DNA of 64,000 bases from JBBTXG01 sp038062375. GTDB lineage: Bacteria > Patescibacteriota > Minisyncoccia > Minisyncoccales > UBA10102. A program made the position numbers and the translations under genes. Positions within the stretch are counted from its first letter, which is position 1, and every line of letters starts with the position of its first letter. Positions 35,394 to 45,147 of the stretch are shown one piece after another. The stretch lies in NCBI GenBank assembly GCA_038062375.1, contig JBBTXG010000005.1, positions 157,056 through 221,055 of the forward strand, written 5' to 3'. Under the pieces are notes generated by a model. The model searched no databases. It was not told where the DNA came from and was given only the letters and a program-made list of their open reading frames with translations.

Positions 35394-35544
35394 AGAACAT
35401 CCCCACGCCGCTCAACCGCACTTCGCTAAAGCTTTGCGCGGCGTGAGCTCTGCGGGGCACCACTTCTTATCCAAGCAATGTTTTCCTGGATGTCTTAGAT
35501 GGTGCGTGCACCGCGTAGCCCGAGGCATAAGCCGAGGGCCGAAG
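35394..35544. other. Spacer between GIY-YIG gene and tRNA-Ala
   Basis: No gene. Contains accacttc (35459) and gaagtggtgg (35541), which form an inverted pair ending at the tRNA CCA end, and a cgccg/cggcg hairpin near 35407-35442. Confidence 0.5.
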
Positions 35545-35547
35545 TGG

Positions 35548-35619
35548 TGGACCGTGCCGGATTCGAACCGGCGACCTCCTCATTGCAAATGAGGCGCTCT
35601 ACCGCTAAGCTAACGGCCC
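35548..35619 (-). tRNA. tRNA-Ala (UGC)
   Basis: The complement folds as a normal tRNA: acceptor gggccgt/acggtcc, anticodon loop atttgcaat with TGC, T-arm gccgg-ttcgaat-ccggc, discriminator A. CCA is encoded at 35545-35547. It is one of the two classical 16S-23S spacer tRNAs. Its first 20 nt are repeated at 35944-35963. Confidence 0.96.
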
Positions 35620-35964
35620 AGGAAATCTTTTAGTCGCTTTCGCAAATATCCTCTTCCAAATCCTGTTTTAAGTTGCTTCTCGCGATGCTCGGCATCTCTC
35701 CTTGAGATACAAGCTTCATAGTATATAAGTCTCCAGTTATTCAACCTATGCGTTGTACGAGTTGTTCCCCTCTTGTGTTCAGCAATCCTCCTCTTCAGAT
35801 CACTCGTTAGCCCGATATAAAATTTATCCTGCAGTTCAGTGTATAATGCGTAAACGTAATACATAAAAGATTGACGCTCCCCGCCCAAAACCAGCAAAGC
35901 TGGTATTGTGGCGGGCCCGCCTGCATGCAGAGCTTGCGGCGGGTACCGCTAAGCTAACGGCCCA
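35600..35964. mobile_element. GIY-YIG cassette inserted at tRNA-Ala
   Basis: Direct repeats taccgctaagctaacggccca occur at 35600-35620 (the real tRNA 5' end) and 35944-35964 (an orphan copy). They enclose the GIY-YIG gene and two hairpins (35884-35917 and about 35914-35943). This has the form of an insertion that duplicated the tRNA 5' portion. Confidence 0.65.
35610..35864 (-). CDS. GIY-YIG nuclease-domain protein B
   Basis: About 84 aa from MYYVYALYTELQDKFYIGLTS; the catalytic Arg is in LKRRIAEHKRG and the Glu in AEHREKQLK. The last codons (DFLGR) run 10 bp into tRNA-Ala. The ORF fills the 344-nt segment bounded by a 21-bp direct repeat of the tRNA 5' end. The start is chosen at the domain Met; an extra 11 codons upstream encode no recognisable sequence. 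Confidence 0.85.
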   Translation of the reverse strand: MYYVYALYTELQDKFYIGLTSDLKRRIAEHKRGTTRTTHRLNNWRLIYYEACISRRDAEHREKQLKTGFGRGYLRKRLKDFLGR

Positions 35965-35975
35965 ACATATCTCTC

Positions 35976-36509
35976 TCACTCTACTAAACTTATAAGAAAA
36001 CTCAATAGACTAAAGAAAATTCCAGCGATTAGAATATTGCGTGACCAGTGGAAGAGCCTGCGCTTGGGCCGGTAATAGTACTTGGCAACATTGTAGATTT
36101 CAGTAGCATACTGCTGGGTAACTGCCCTGCCATCGTCGAGTATCTTTCCGAGTTCTCTTCCATATTCTTCTGCAGAAAGAAAGCTTGCTATTTTTTTGTT
36201 GTACATCAAACTTTCCTCCTGACCTCGTTTTCTCATGAATTTAGGGGGATGAATCGCAAATAATCCAATCAAAGAAGAAAGCCCAGAAAAGAAACCAAGA
36301 ACAAGGAAGAGAATTCGAGGGTGGTCGCCGAGAAATGCAGAAAGAGAAAAGAGAAAAATTGCGGTGCTCACGCCTACTAAAATATTTGTCTGGGCGTCTA
36401 AATGTTGAGCGAATTCGTAGCTCTTTTCAAGAAGTCCATCAAGAAAGTGAGCAGAAGATGCTTTCAGCTCTTTTCCCGCCCGAATTTGTTTCTGTGGTGT
36501 ATCGTTCAT
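35976..36509 (-). CDS. Pycsar-effector-like (DUF5706-type) membrane protein
   Basis: 177 aa. An N-terminal soluble helix with DAQTNILVGVST leads into two adjacent TM segments (residues about 43-85). A cytosolic helical part follows (MYNKKIASFLSAEEYG ... TEIYNVAKYYYRPKRRLFHWS) and a last TM (about 155-175). This order matches the PycTM/DUF5706 family of membrane effectors in cyclic-pyrimidine antiphage systems. No cyclase is nearby, so a defence role is only a possibility. Located between tRNA-Ile and the orphan tRNA-Ala fragment. Confidence 0.6.
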   Translation of the reverse strand: MNDTPQKQIRAGKELKASSAHFLDGLLEKSYEFAQHLDAQTNILVGVSTAIFLFSLSAFLGDHPRILFLVLGFFSGLSSLIGLFAIHPPKFMRKRGQEESLMYNKKIASFLSAEEYGRELGKILDDGRAVTQQYATEIYNVAKYYYRPKRRLFHWSRNILIAGIFFSLLSFLISLVE

Positions 36510-36525
36510 TGATGTTGAGCGAAGG

Positions 36526-36597
36526 TGCGCGTGGAAGGAATCGGACCTTCTACCTCCTCTTTATCAGAGAGGCGTTCTTCCATTGAACTACACGCGC
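36526..36597 (-). tRNA. tRNA-Ile (GAU)
   Basis: Acceptor gcgcgtg/cacgcgc, anticodon stem cctct/agagg with loop ctgataa giving GAT, T-arm aggtccgattccttc-like. CCA is not encoded. Classical first spacer tRNA after 16S. Confidence 0.92.
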
Positions 36598-36868
36598 AAT
36601 TTTTATTCATACTAACCCCCCATATAATAATTGTAAAGATTTTGGGGGGATTTTGGTGGGGGTAAACAAAAGCACATAACTTATCTGTTATGCGCTCGTA
36701 TTCTTTGCTTCATGCATAGCTTGATTCCTTAAAGTTGTCCTGACCCTTGCCCCACGTAATCCCGCAAAGCGCGACTACGTTGGACAGCCGAAACTTGTAA
36801 GGCTTTTCGGCCAACACCTTACGATTAGTTCAGGAATTCCCATAAACCAATCACAGTCGACACTTTTA
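36598..36868. other. Spacer between 16S and tRNA-Ile
   Basis: No gene. Contains a 7-bp hairpin gccgaaa/tttcggc (36787-36811) and a G-rich run. No downstream ccucc (anti-Shine-Dalgarno) sequence was found that could complete the 16S 3' end. Confidence 0.6.
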
Positions 36869-36871
36869 AAA

Positions 36872-38392
<1,521 letters not shown>

Positions 38393-38472
38393 ATAGGTCA
38401 GAACAACTCTAAAGAATCAAAAACCTCAATTTTCAAGATGCTTTCCCATTCTATCTTTGGCAGAAAACAAAC

Positions 38473-38510
38473 CCCGAAAGTATTGATACCATAATCAATA
38501 CCTTCGGGAT
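38473..38510 (-). promoter_or_regulatory. Terminator-like hairpin in 16S leader
   Basis: Long stem cccgaaagtattgat / atcaataccttcggg (one mismatch). On the minus strand it is followed by tttgttttc. It lies between the likely promoter and 16S, so it would need antitermination or act in processing. Confidence 0.6.
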
Positions 38511-38572
38511 CTGTCCTCCTATACCCTATCAAAATGTTTTCTTGAAGTCTAGATCATACCGTGCCCAGTTTC

Positions 38573-38600
38573 ATATTACCCCTCCAAAAAATCTTGTCAA
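38573..38600 (-). promoter_or_regulatory. Putative rRNA promoter
   Basis: On the minus strand, TTGACA (38600-38595) and TAATAT (38578-38573) are separated by 16 bp. This puts transcription start about 170 nt before 16S. Close to the sigma-70 consensus. Confidence 0.6.
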
Positions 38601-38630
38601 CCCCCACGTACCCTGCACACTAACAGTACG

Positions 38631-38679
38631 CTACCTTGGGGTGGTAGTAACCCGGGTTCAATTCCCGGCACCCCGACCA
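38631..38679 (+). pseudogene. tRNA-Pro (GGG) 3' half
   Basis: Anticodon arm ctacc-ttggggt-ggtag, T-arm ccggg-ttcaatt-cccgg, acceptor caccccg, discriminator A and CCA are perfect for tRNA-Pro. The expected 5' acceptor cggggtg and D-arm are absent upstream; similarity stops at the anticodon stem. Such 3' halves are typical leftovers of integration at tRNA genes. Confidence 0.65.
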
Positions 38680-38747
38680 ACAGAGACATTTTGAAAATTG
38701 GGAAAGGCTCTTCGTGAAATCCGCCTGAAGAAGAAAGAGAACAACGC

Positions 38748-41700
38748 TCACGGAGTTTCACACCTCACTAACGTTGTCTCTGTGAGTGTCAACTCCTCAA
38801 AGCCATTAAAAACAAAAGCTGTATTTGTAATTGACGGCGGGTCGTGTGGTGGTCCAGTTGGTGGGCACGCCGATTCCACAATAGTGACATCGAAACTGAC
38901 AACTACCGTATCACCTGGTTGGACCCGGCGTTGCCAAATAACAGTGTGGGTCGATTGATCATATTGACAAACATCGATGATGCTCTCTCTGTTCGCCGCG
39001 CAAGTCAAATTACCAGCAAATGCAACTTCTTTAGGCAGAGGATCATTTACGGAAGCGATATTATTATGAGCTAGCCTTGGTATCGGAAGCATAATTGTGT
39101 AGTGGAGTGTTCCCCCAGGAGGTACGAAATTAGGATCCCCTCTTTTTTCCGGAATACGTGGTAAAGGTTTATCCTCAACCTCACCGAATAGTGCTCCTCC
39201 TTTGTCTGCTGCGAACTCACGCCCGTCTTCGGTTGCATGGGCGAGGCCAGCACTGACCCACAGTTCCGAAGAATCCCCATCACTGCCTGAAATTTTCATG
39301 TTAGTAAGCTCTGCGTAGGCGTGGCGAATGCGCACCCAGCCAATTTTTGTTGGATCAGTATCAACAGGCATCGTGAAGGCACACGTGTACTTTTGCTTCT
39401 CAACACCGGATAACTCTTTACTTGCATCGAATACATCTGGGCTATCGAACACCCCATTTCGGTTCTTATCCTCGAATGGCTCACCGAGTGTATACTTCCC
39501 GTCTTTCCCGAAGGTCTCCGGTGCAATGATGCCATCTTTGAACACCCAGTCATTTCCATCCCAGAGACCGTCCCCTTTCCAGTCGATGAAGATGTTCACG
39601 AGGAGTGGATTTGTACTCTTCGGATCTTCGTCGATGAGTCGATCGCCGTTTCCCCCATCATTATCCTTGTCATCGATCTTGTCTTCATTGAGGGTACCAT
39701 CCCGATCGTCGTCCACTTGGGTCGCGTGGTAACGACCTTTCCCACCACTCCAGTGGGGCGTTGACCATACCTTGAAATTCTTCATTGGACATTCTTTCTT
39801 TTCGGGGTCGAGGCTTGCCACCTCTATTTCATCAGGACCATCTTCGTCGGTTTGACCATCGCCGTCGTTGTTGAACCCATCCGGAGGATCTTCATCGAAA
39901 CGATTGTCTCCGTCAGAATCCTTCCCCATGAGGTCATACCCACGCGTCGCAATCGTACTCCGTGCTTCAAAGCTTACGACGACTGTATTTCCTTCAATCA
40001 CGGCTGTGAACTCCTCCGCGCCATCCTGATCTTCCAGAGGGCAATTTTCCTCGTGCACCCCAATATTCGTTTTTGGATCTTGGTCCGCAGAGACTTGATC
40101 TCTTTTCAAACAGGCATCTGGCTCACGCGTTTTTTCATCTTGGAGCCACTCTTTATAGATGTCGAGGTGGCGAGCGCCATTGGCAAGCTTCCGGGTTGGA
40201 TAGTCGCCGTCGCCTTTATCGGGTGCATCCCCATAATCGGAACTGATGCGATAATCCTCGACTTCGCCAAAGCGGGCGGGGCCAGCGGTGAGTTTAAGAT
40301 CTGTGTGGCTCTTAAAGCGTGGCTTCGGGTCGTTCCGCCCAAGGTTCTCGCCGTAATCCGCACGGAAGCGTGACGAGAGTTCCTTTTTCCCAATGGTTGC
40401 CGGGACGGTCAACTTCACCGTGTACGTTGCGCAGCGACCCTCCGGCGATATTCCTTTCTGCTCCACGTTCGCATTGTCAATGACTTCCTTCCATGGACCT
40501 CCTGGGTTGAGCTGGAGGCCATCGACGACGTGCTCACCACCCGACTCATCCCATTTCCCATTCGTATCCCAGTCGATCCAGCCATTCACGAACATGGATC
40601 GATCGGGATCATCGCTGTATCGGCCACTCTTCGCATCCGCAGTGCACGCAGTGAATTCGAGTTTACCTGTTTCCTTCGGTTTGTAGGTGAGTGGGAAGAA
40701 GACAACTCCATCATCGTAGCGATCGCGATCGTCAGGATTCGTGACCCCATCGGGATCGACGCTGTCCTCAAAATCAAATTCGGAACTCACCGATTGGATA
40801 CTGATCCGATCCGGTTTCCCGAGCCACTCGAGGTTCGTGTTGAGGTGCCATGCGCGGAGGTTCTGCGCAGTTTGCCGATCGCTATAGTCCACGGGCGTCA
40901 CTTCGAACACGAAGTCATCGAACGCAACGCCGGGAATATCCCCTTTGCGCATTTTCTCAAGGTTGAGATCAAGGTTCAAAAACGGTGCATCGCTTCCGTT
41001 CTGGCCTGGACGTCGCAGCGAGAGGGTTCGCCTTTTTCCATCCGGTGCGATGAGACATGGCGATTGGCCATCTGTCGCAGCACACTTCCGCTGGATGCTC
41101 ACGGCGATCAAGTACTCGCCTTCCTTCGTGCCCACCGGAACCACACCGCTTGTTGGGTCTTCGTCTAAAATCTTGTCGTTGTCATCATCGATGCCGCGCT
41201 GGATCACTTCTCGCGACACAACGCCTTTATACGCGGTAATCTCTTTTGTTTTCGCACCCGTCTGTGGATCGGGCATGTCCGCTCCTTTCACTTTGAGCTG
41301 TCGCCCATCGAGCCACACCGTCGCTCCTTTGACCGGACTCATGATGGTAAACCCATACCAGTCAGTCTGTGCGTCGGTGAGGAGGGCGAGACTCTTAAAG
41401 TGATCTTTGTCGCGCTCGTGCGTCTCTTTCGCAAGGCCGGCGTTCACCGCAGAGAGCATCGCTTTCCAGGCATTGATGCGGCCGTAGCCGAAGAAGTCAT
41501 CGTTTTCGTTGCCCGGATTATCATTGGGATACTCCTTTTTTTTCAGTTGGCCGGTTGCAGCGTTGATCTCTTGCATCACGGTAGTGCCCAAGTCATCTGC
41601 AGTCGCCTCGATGAGCTGTACCACCTTGAGTGGATCCAATTTTTTCCCGCCTGGACGATTGTCATCCATAAAGAGAATCTCCGCAGTAGCGCCTGAGGTG

Positions 41701-44684
41701 TACGGTGCTGACCAGGAAGTTCCTCCTGTGTTCGGTACATATTTTTGATTCGCGAGGAGGGTTACCATACTCTTACCTGGTGCCGATACAGACACCCGTT
41801 TCCCAAAATTACTGAACGCTGCGCGCGCTTCAGGGCCGATGAGTTTTTCATCTACCCGAGTCCTGTCCGTTGCGGATACAGCCATGAAGAATTCATTTTT
41901 ATCACCAGCTTTTCTGGTTCCCCGTTCCGGCACGTTGTAAACATCCGGGCCAGGATCATTAAACTGGAGGTCATACGGATCATTGCCAGCAGCCTTCACC
42001 ACAATCTTCTTTTTCGTGTGGAGGAGGTCGATCGCTGAGTCTAAGTTGACTCCCTGAAAGCGAGTAACAAAGTCAGCCCGGGACTTTTCAGTACCACTCA
42101 AATCCTCATTGATCTTTCCATCTCCATCGTCATCAATGGCATTGCCATCTCGGAGAGGGCCTCCTTGGAAGAACGACGGATCATCCTCATCTGTTTTGCC
42201 ATCGTTATCTTCGTCTGGAATATCGTCGATCAACCCATTTTTATTCGTATCAAATTTCCCAAGACCGAATGATAAATTCACCACTTGAATCCGGTTATCA
42301 TTCGCTGCCTGGGTCAGCGCATCTTCCGTTTTGAGTTTTCCTGCCCCTGCTGGCCCAAAGATACGATATGGCTTAATCGCAGCGTGCAACCCAGTTCCCA
42401 TCACTCGTTTTCCTTCACCAGCAGCCAGGGTTGCTACGGTAAGACCATGCGCCCCAACAGACTTGTACGGAGCAAATGCAGCGACATCCGCGATATTAAG
42501 GAGACGGCTGAAAGGCAGATCATCGATCGCATCAGCCCCGTCGTGAAGACCCTCGTCAACGATCGCAATGCCAGGCCGTGTGGGATTGGCAACTGAGCGC
42601 GTTATTTCCTCTGCAAGCGCGAGAGCACCGTACGTCTCCATAAAGAAGTGGGGCCAGGCGATGTCAAGTTCATCGTAGTCAAAGCGATCTGCAAGACTTC
42701 CATCTTCATTAAATCCTTTGACCCTATCGCATTCTCCGTCGAGCATCCCATCTTCATCATCATCATCCACAGGAATAGCGAAGCGTTCCCCCTGACTTCG
42801 CGCAAAGACAAAAAATTTCTGGTAATCGTCAAAGTCCGTCAGGCCATCTCCATCATCATCAGCACCTTTCACCCCAGGCCAATTGTCATTATTCTGATCT
42901 CCGTCCGGGTCTTCATTCCGCTTTCCATCCTCATCCTCATCCTGGGCAGCCAGAGGAATATCCCCTGTATCGTTATCTCCCATATCTGCCGCGATGTTAT
43001 CGTCCCACGGGTCATTTCCCGGACCACCAACCGCTGCTCTATCGTCCCCACCACCAGGTCCTGCTGGGGCATCGTCCACCCCATTCGGACCAAAACCGAA
43101 ATCGCCATCCGGGCCAGCGCCAGATTTGCCGTCTGGACCAGCAAGGGCAGTCGCATCGCCATCGTAGCTTGCTGCCATCACGTGCTGGTCGCTGAAACCC
43201 TTCCCCTTTTGGTCGTTATCGCTATCCGTCCCACACGTACCAGGACAGCCATCGGCATTCTGATCACCAGCTCTATCTTCATTGAATCGGCCATCCTCAT
43301 CATCGTCATGGTGTAGTTTTTTCTTCTGGAAACAGGCTCGGTAATCCGGATCATTGTAATCAGCTTCGCTCGTCGCCCCATCACCATCATTATCTCCATC
43401 CTCATTCCCTGGAGCTCCAGGCCAACCATCATTATTTTTATCTCCCGGCGGATCTTCATCTGCCTTGCCATCACCATCGTCGTCACCTCCGGGTGCGATA
43501 TCGTTCGTATCATCGAAGCCGCCTGTCTCTTTTTTATAAGCATTCCCCGCATTCCCCTGGCTCGGTAGGGCGGAAGCGCCGTCCATGAGCCTTTTGGGGA
43601 GCGTTTCTCCTGTTACAGGGTGTGGTTGTTGGAACAGTTCGGGAGGAATAGGGAACACAGCAATTTCCAAAGGAGGATCAACCGGTCGCTGGTTCCACTT
43701 GAGGATGTCGAAAAGCTCGAAACCATTCAATCGTTCGACTGTCTCGACTTGATTCTCACCGGCTAATGGGAGCACCGTAATTTTGCGAGGTAGCCCTCGT
43801 TTCGTCACATTGAACGAGATGCCAATTGGCCGGAGTCCTTGTCGACGAAGGTACTGCGATGTAACGGCATCCCCCGCATCATCATCCGCATCATCCGTAT
43901 CGTCCGCATCATCGTCGTCCGCATCATCGTCCGCATCCCTCGCATCGTCGACCATGTCGAGGATGACGATATTTTCTTCTGGTTCCTGGGTAAAGACCGA
44001 CTGAGGTATTGCATCGAGTTTCTTGTTCCCATTCAGATCTTCCCCGGGGTCAAGCTCGCCGTTGCCATTCCCATCTTCATCAACATCGAGACGGCCGTTT
44101 TTCGTGATGTCCTCATCGAAATCGAGAAACTGGTTTCCGTTGCCATCCTCATCTGGATCGAGGAGGCCATCGCGGTCAGTATCTTCGTCCGTGTCGAGCA
44201 CACCGTTCCCATTCACGTCCTCAAAACGCGGCGAGTACGTGAGCATCGTGGCAGTGGCGAGCGTGTGATCTGCCGATGCATCGGTGAGGAGAATGGTATT
44301 GACCCCATGAAGGACGTTCACTGGGCCCTCCCATTCCCATTGGTTGGGTTGCGTTTGGATGAAGCTCCCCGTCACCTCCTTGCCATTGCCATTTTCTCCA
44401 CCGAGGATTCCTGCACGGGAATCAGGACGGTCGTTCCATACGCGGAATCCCACAGGCAATGTCCCGCGAATACGGATCGTCGGTGCGACTCCTCCCACCA
44501 CCGAGAAATCGAGTGGTTGAAATTCGTCCTCCACAAGCACTTCAAGCGCAATATCTCCCGCAACACTCCCTGACGGGGGAGAGGCAAACGTCGTGTAGGT
44601 GAACCACAGTAAAATCCCAACGCTTGCCAGGAGCGCAGCTCCGCCGAGTGGAAAAGAAGTCCGCCGCCAGTCCTTTATTCTCAT
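38748..44684 (-). CDS. Giant secreted subtilase with calcium-repeat and GEVED domains
   Basis: About 1,978 aa from MRIKDWRRTS (the frame opens at 44756). A signal anchor follows (LLASVGILLWFTYTTFA). Next come EF-like acidic repeats (NGNGVLDTDED, DRDGLLDPDED), an Asp tract and many DDDGDGKxDEDPxGDxNNDGWPG units, resembling thrombospondin type 3 repeats. The S8 catalytic triad is visible (numbered in the 2,002-aa frame): Asp about 733 (IAIVDEGLH), His about 771 (VGAHGLTVATL), Asn about 924 (AAGNDPYD), Ser about 1012 (GGTSWSAP). GEVEDYRI (about 1500) and GEVEDKPL (about 1857) mark GEVED-type modules. The C terminus resembles a DUF11-like beta domain. Probably a Ca-dependent cell-surface protease or adhesin. 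Confidence 0.9.
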   Translation of the reverse strand: MRIKDWRRTSFPLGGAALLASVGILLWFTYTTFASPPSGSVAGDIALEVLVEDEFQPLDFSVVGGVAPTIRIRGTLPVGFRVWNDRPDSRAGILGGENGNGKEVTGSFIQTQPNQWEWEGPVNVLHGVNTILLTDASADHTLATATMLTYSPRFEDVNGNGVLDTDEDTDRDGLLDPDEDGNGNQFLDFDEDITKNGRLDVDEDGNGNGELDPGEDLNGNKKLDAIPQSVFTQEPEENIVILDMVDDARDADDDADDDDADDTDDADDDAGDAVTSQYLRRQGLRPIGISFNVTKRGLPRKITVLPLAGENQVETVERLNGFELFDILKWNQRPVDPPLEIAVFPIPPELFQQPHPVTGETLPKRLMDGASALPSQGNAGNAYKKETGGFDDTNDIAPGGDDDGDGKADEDPPGDKNNDGWPGAPGNEDGDNDGDGATSEADYNDPDYRACFQKKKLHHDDDEDGRFNEDRAGDQNADGCPGTCGTDSDNDQKGKGFSDQHVMAASYDGDATALAGPDGKSGAGPDGDFGFGPNGVDDAPAGPGGGDDRAAVGGPGNDPWDDNIAADMGDNDTGDIPLAAQDEDEDGKRNEDPDGDQNNDNWPGVKGADDDGDGLTDFDDYQKFFVFARSQGERFAIPVDDDDEDGMLDGECDRVKGFNEDGSLADRFDYDELDIAWPHFFMETYGALALAEEITRSVANPTRPGIAIVDEGLHDGADAIDDLPFSRLLNIADVAAFAPYKSVGAHGLTVATLAAGEGKRVMGTGLHAAIKPYRIFGPAGAGKLKTEDALTQAANDNRIQVVNLSFGLGKFDTNKNGLIDDIPDEDNDGKTDEDDPSFFQGGPLRDGNAIDDDGDGKINEDLSGTEKSRADFVTRFQGVNLDSAIDLLHTKKKIVVKAAGNDPYDLQFNDPGPDVYNVPERGTRKAGDKNEFFMAVSATDRTRVDEKLIGPEARAAFSNFGKRVSVSAPGKSMVTLLANQKYVPNTGGTSWSAPYTSGATAEILFMDDNRPGGKKLDPLKVVQLIEATADDLGTTVMQEINAATGQLKKKEYPNDNPGNENDDFFGYGRINAWKAMLSAVNAGLAKETHERDKDHFKSLALLTDAQTDWYGFTIMSPVKGATVWLDGRQLKVKGADMPDPQTGAKTKEITAYKGVVSREVIQRGIDDDNDKILDEDPTSGVVPVGTKEGEYLIAVSIQRKCAATDGQSPCLIAPDGKRRTLSLRRPGQNGSDAPFLNLDLNLEKMRKGDIPGVAFDDFVFEVTPVDYSDRQTAQNLRAWHLNTNLEWLGKPDRISIQSVSSEFDFEDSVDPDGVTNPDDRDRYDDGVVFFPLTYKPKETGKLEFTACTADAKSGRYSDDPDRSMFVNGWIDWDTNGKWDESGGEHVVDGLQLNPGGPWKEVIDNANVEQKGISPEGRCATYTVKLTVPATIGKKELSSRFRADYGENLGRNDPKPRFKSHTDLKLTAGPARFGEVEDYRISSDYGDAPDKGDGDYPTRKLANGARHLDIYKEWLQDEKTREPDACLKRDQVSADQDPKTNIGVHEENCPLEDQDGAEEFTAVIEGNTVVVSFEARSTIATRGYDLMGKDSDGDNRFDEDPPDGFNNDGDGQTDEDGPDEIEVASLDPEKKECPMKNFKVWSTPHWSGGKGRYHATQVDDDRDGTLNEDKIDDKDNDGGNGDRLIDEDPKSTNPLLVNIFIDWKGDGLWDGNDWVFKDGIIAPETFGKDGKYTLGEPFEDKNRNGVFDSPDVFDASKELSGVEKQKYTCAFTMPVDTDPTKIGWVRIRHAYAELTNMKISGSDGDSSELWVSAGLAHATEDGREFAADKGGALFGEVEDKPLPRIPEKRGDPNFVPPGGTLHYTIMLPIPRLAHNNIASVNDPLPKEVAFAGNLTCAANRESIIDVCQYDQSTHTVIWQRRVQPGDTVVVSFDVTIVESACPPTGPPHDPPSITNTAFVFNGFEELTLTETTLVRCETP

Positions 44685-44756
44685 ACAGCTCATACTCATA
44701 CAAAGAAAGAGGCCTAATGGGTAGGTAAGCTCAGTATATCCTTCCCCATTGTGCAC

Positions 44757-45116
44757 TATCAGTGTAGCCCACGAAGAATCAGACTTGCCAATTCCATAGG
44801 GCTGTGATATATTTACGGATTATCCATAATACCATAGAACTACGAACCTACCAATCCGCTACCAATTCTACAAATTCCATATTGGTAAGATTGGTAAGAT
44901 ACGTAGCTAATGCGTAGGTTAGTAGATTATAACACTATGTCAAAATTATGCGAGCAGTGTGGTCGGGGACCAAAACCTGGAGTATCCCCCAACCCCCTTT
45001 CCTTCCCGCCCCGCCCGACCTGTCCGCCGAAGCCTTGACGACGGAGGGCGGCGCGGCATCATTCGGGGTTTCGTTCAAAGTAGGTTCGCACTGCGTTCAG
45101 TAATTGCGACCACAAG
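44757..45116. other. Intergenic region with relic rpmB start
   Basis: Contains short direct/inverted repeats of ttggtaagattggtaag (44880s) with upstream accaat pieces, the rpmB fragment at 44937, and a G+C-rich patch (44990-45060). No intact gene. Confidence 0.5.
44937..45038 (+). pseudogene. rpmB: rpmB (ribosomal protein L28) 5' fragment
   Basis: The open frame starts MSKLCEQCGRGPKPGVS, which is the conserved N terminus of bL28 with its CxxCG zinc-knuckle-like pair. It then switches to unrelated PNPLSFPPRP sequence and stops after 33 codons. The rest of L28 is missing, so the gene was cut after about 17 codons. An intact copy presumably lies elsewhere. Confidence 0.6.
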
Positions 45117-45145
45117 CAAAAACCCGCCGGTGAGGCGGGTTTTTG
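45117..45145 (-). terminator. Bidirectional terminator after PA14 gene
   Basis: aaaaacccgcc / ggcgggttttt stem with a ggtga loop, T/A tracts on both sides. It overlaps the end of the 941-aa protein gene to within a few bases. Confidence 0.9.
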
Positions 45146-45147
45146 CT

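Noticed and set aside
36600..36871. Group I intron at the end of 16S to explain the missing anti-SD
   Set aside because: No P7-type gacu/aguc core and no later ccuccuuu exon could be found.
42648..43316. Long plus-strand frames rich in Ile/Ser opposite the subtilase
   Set aside because: Shadows of Asp-rich repeat codons (gat/gac read as atc/gtc); no ribosome site or known domain.
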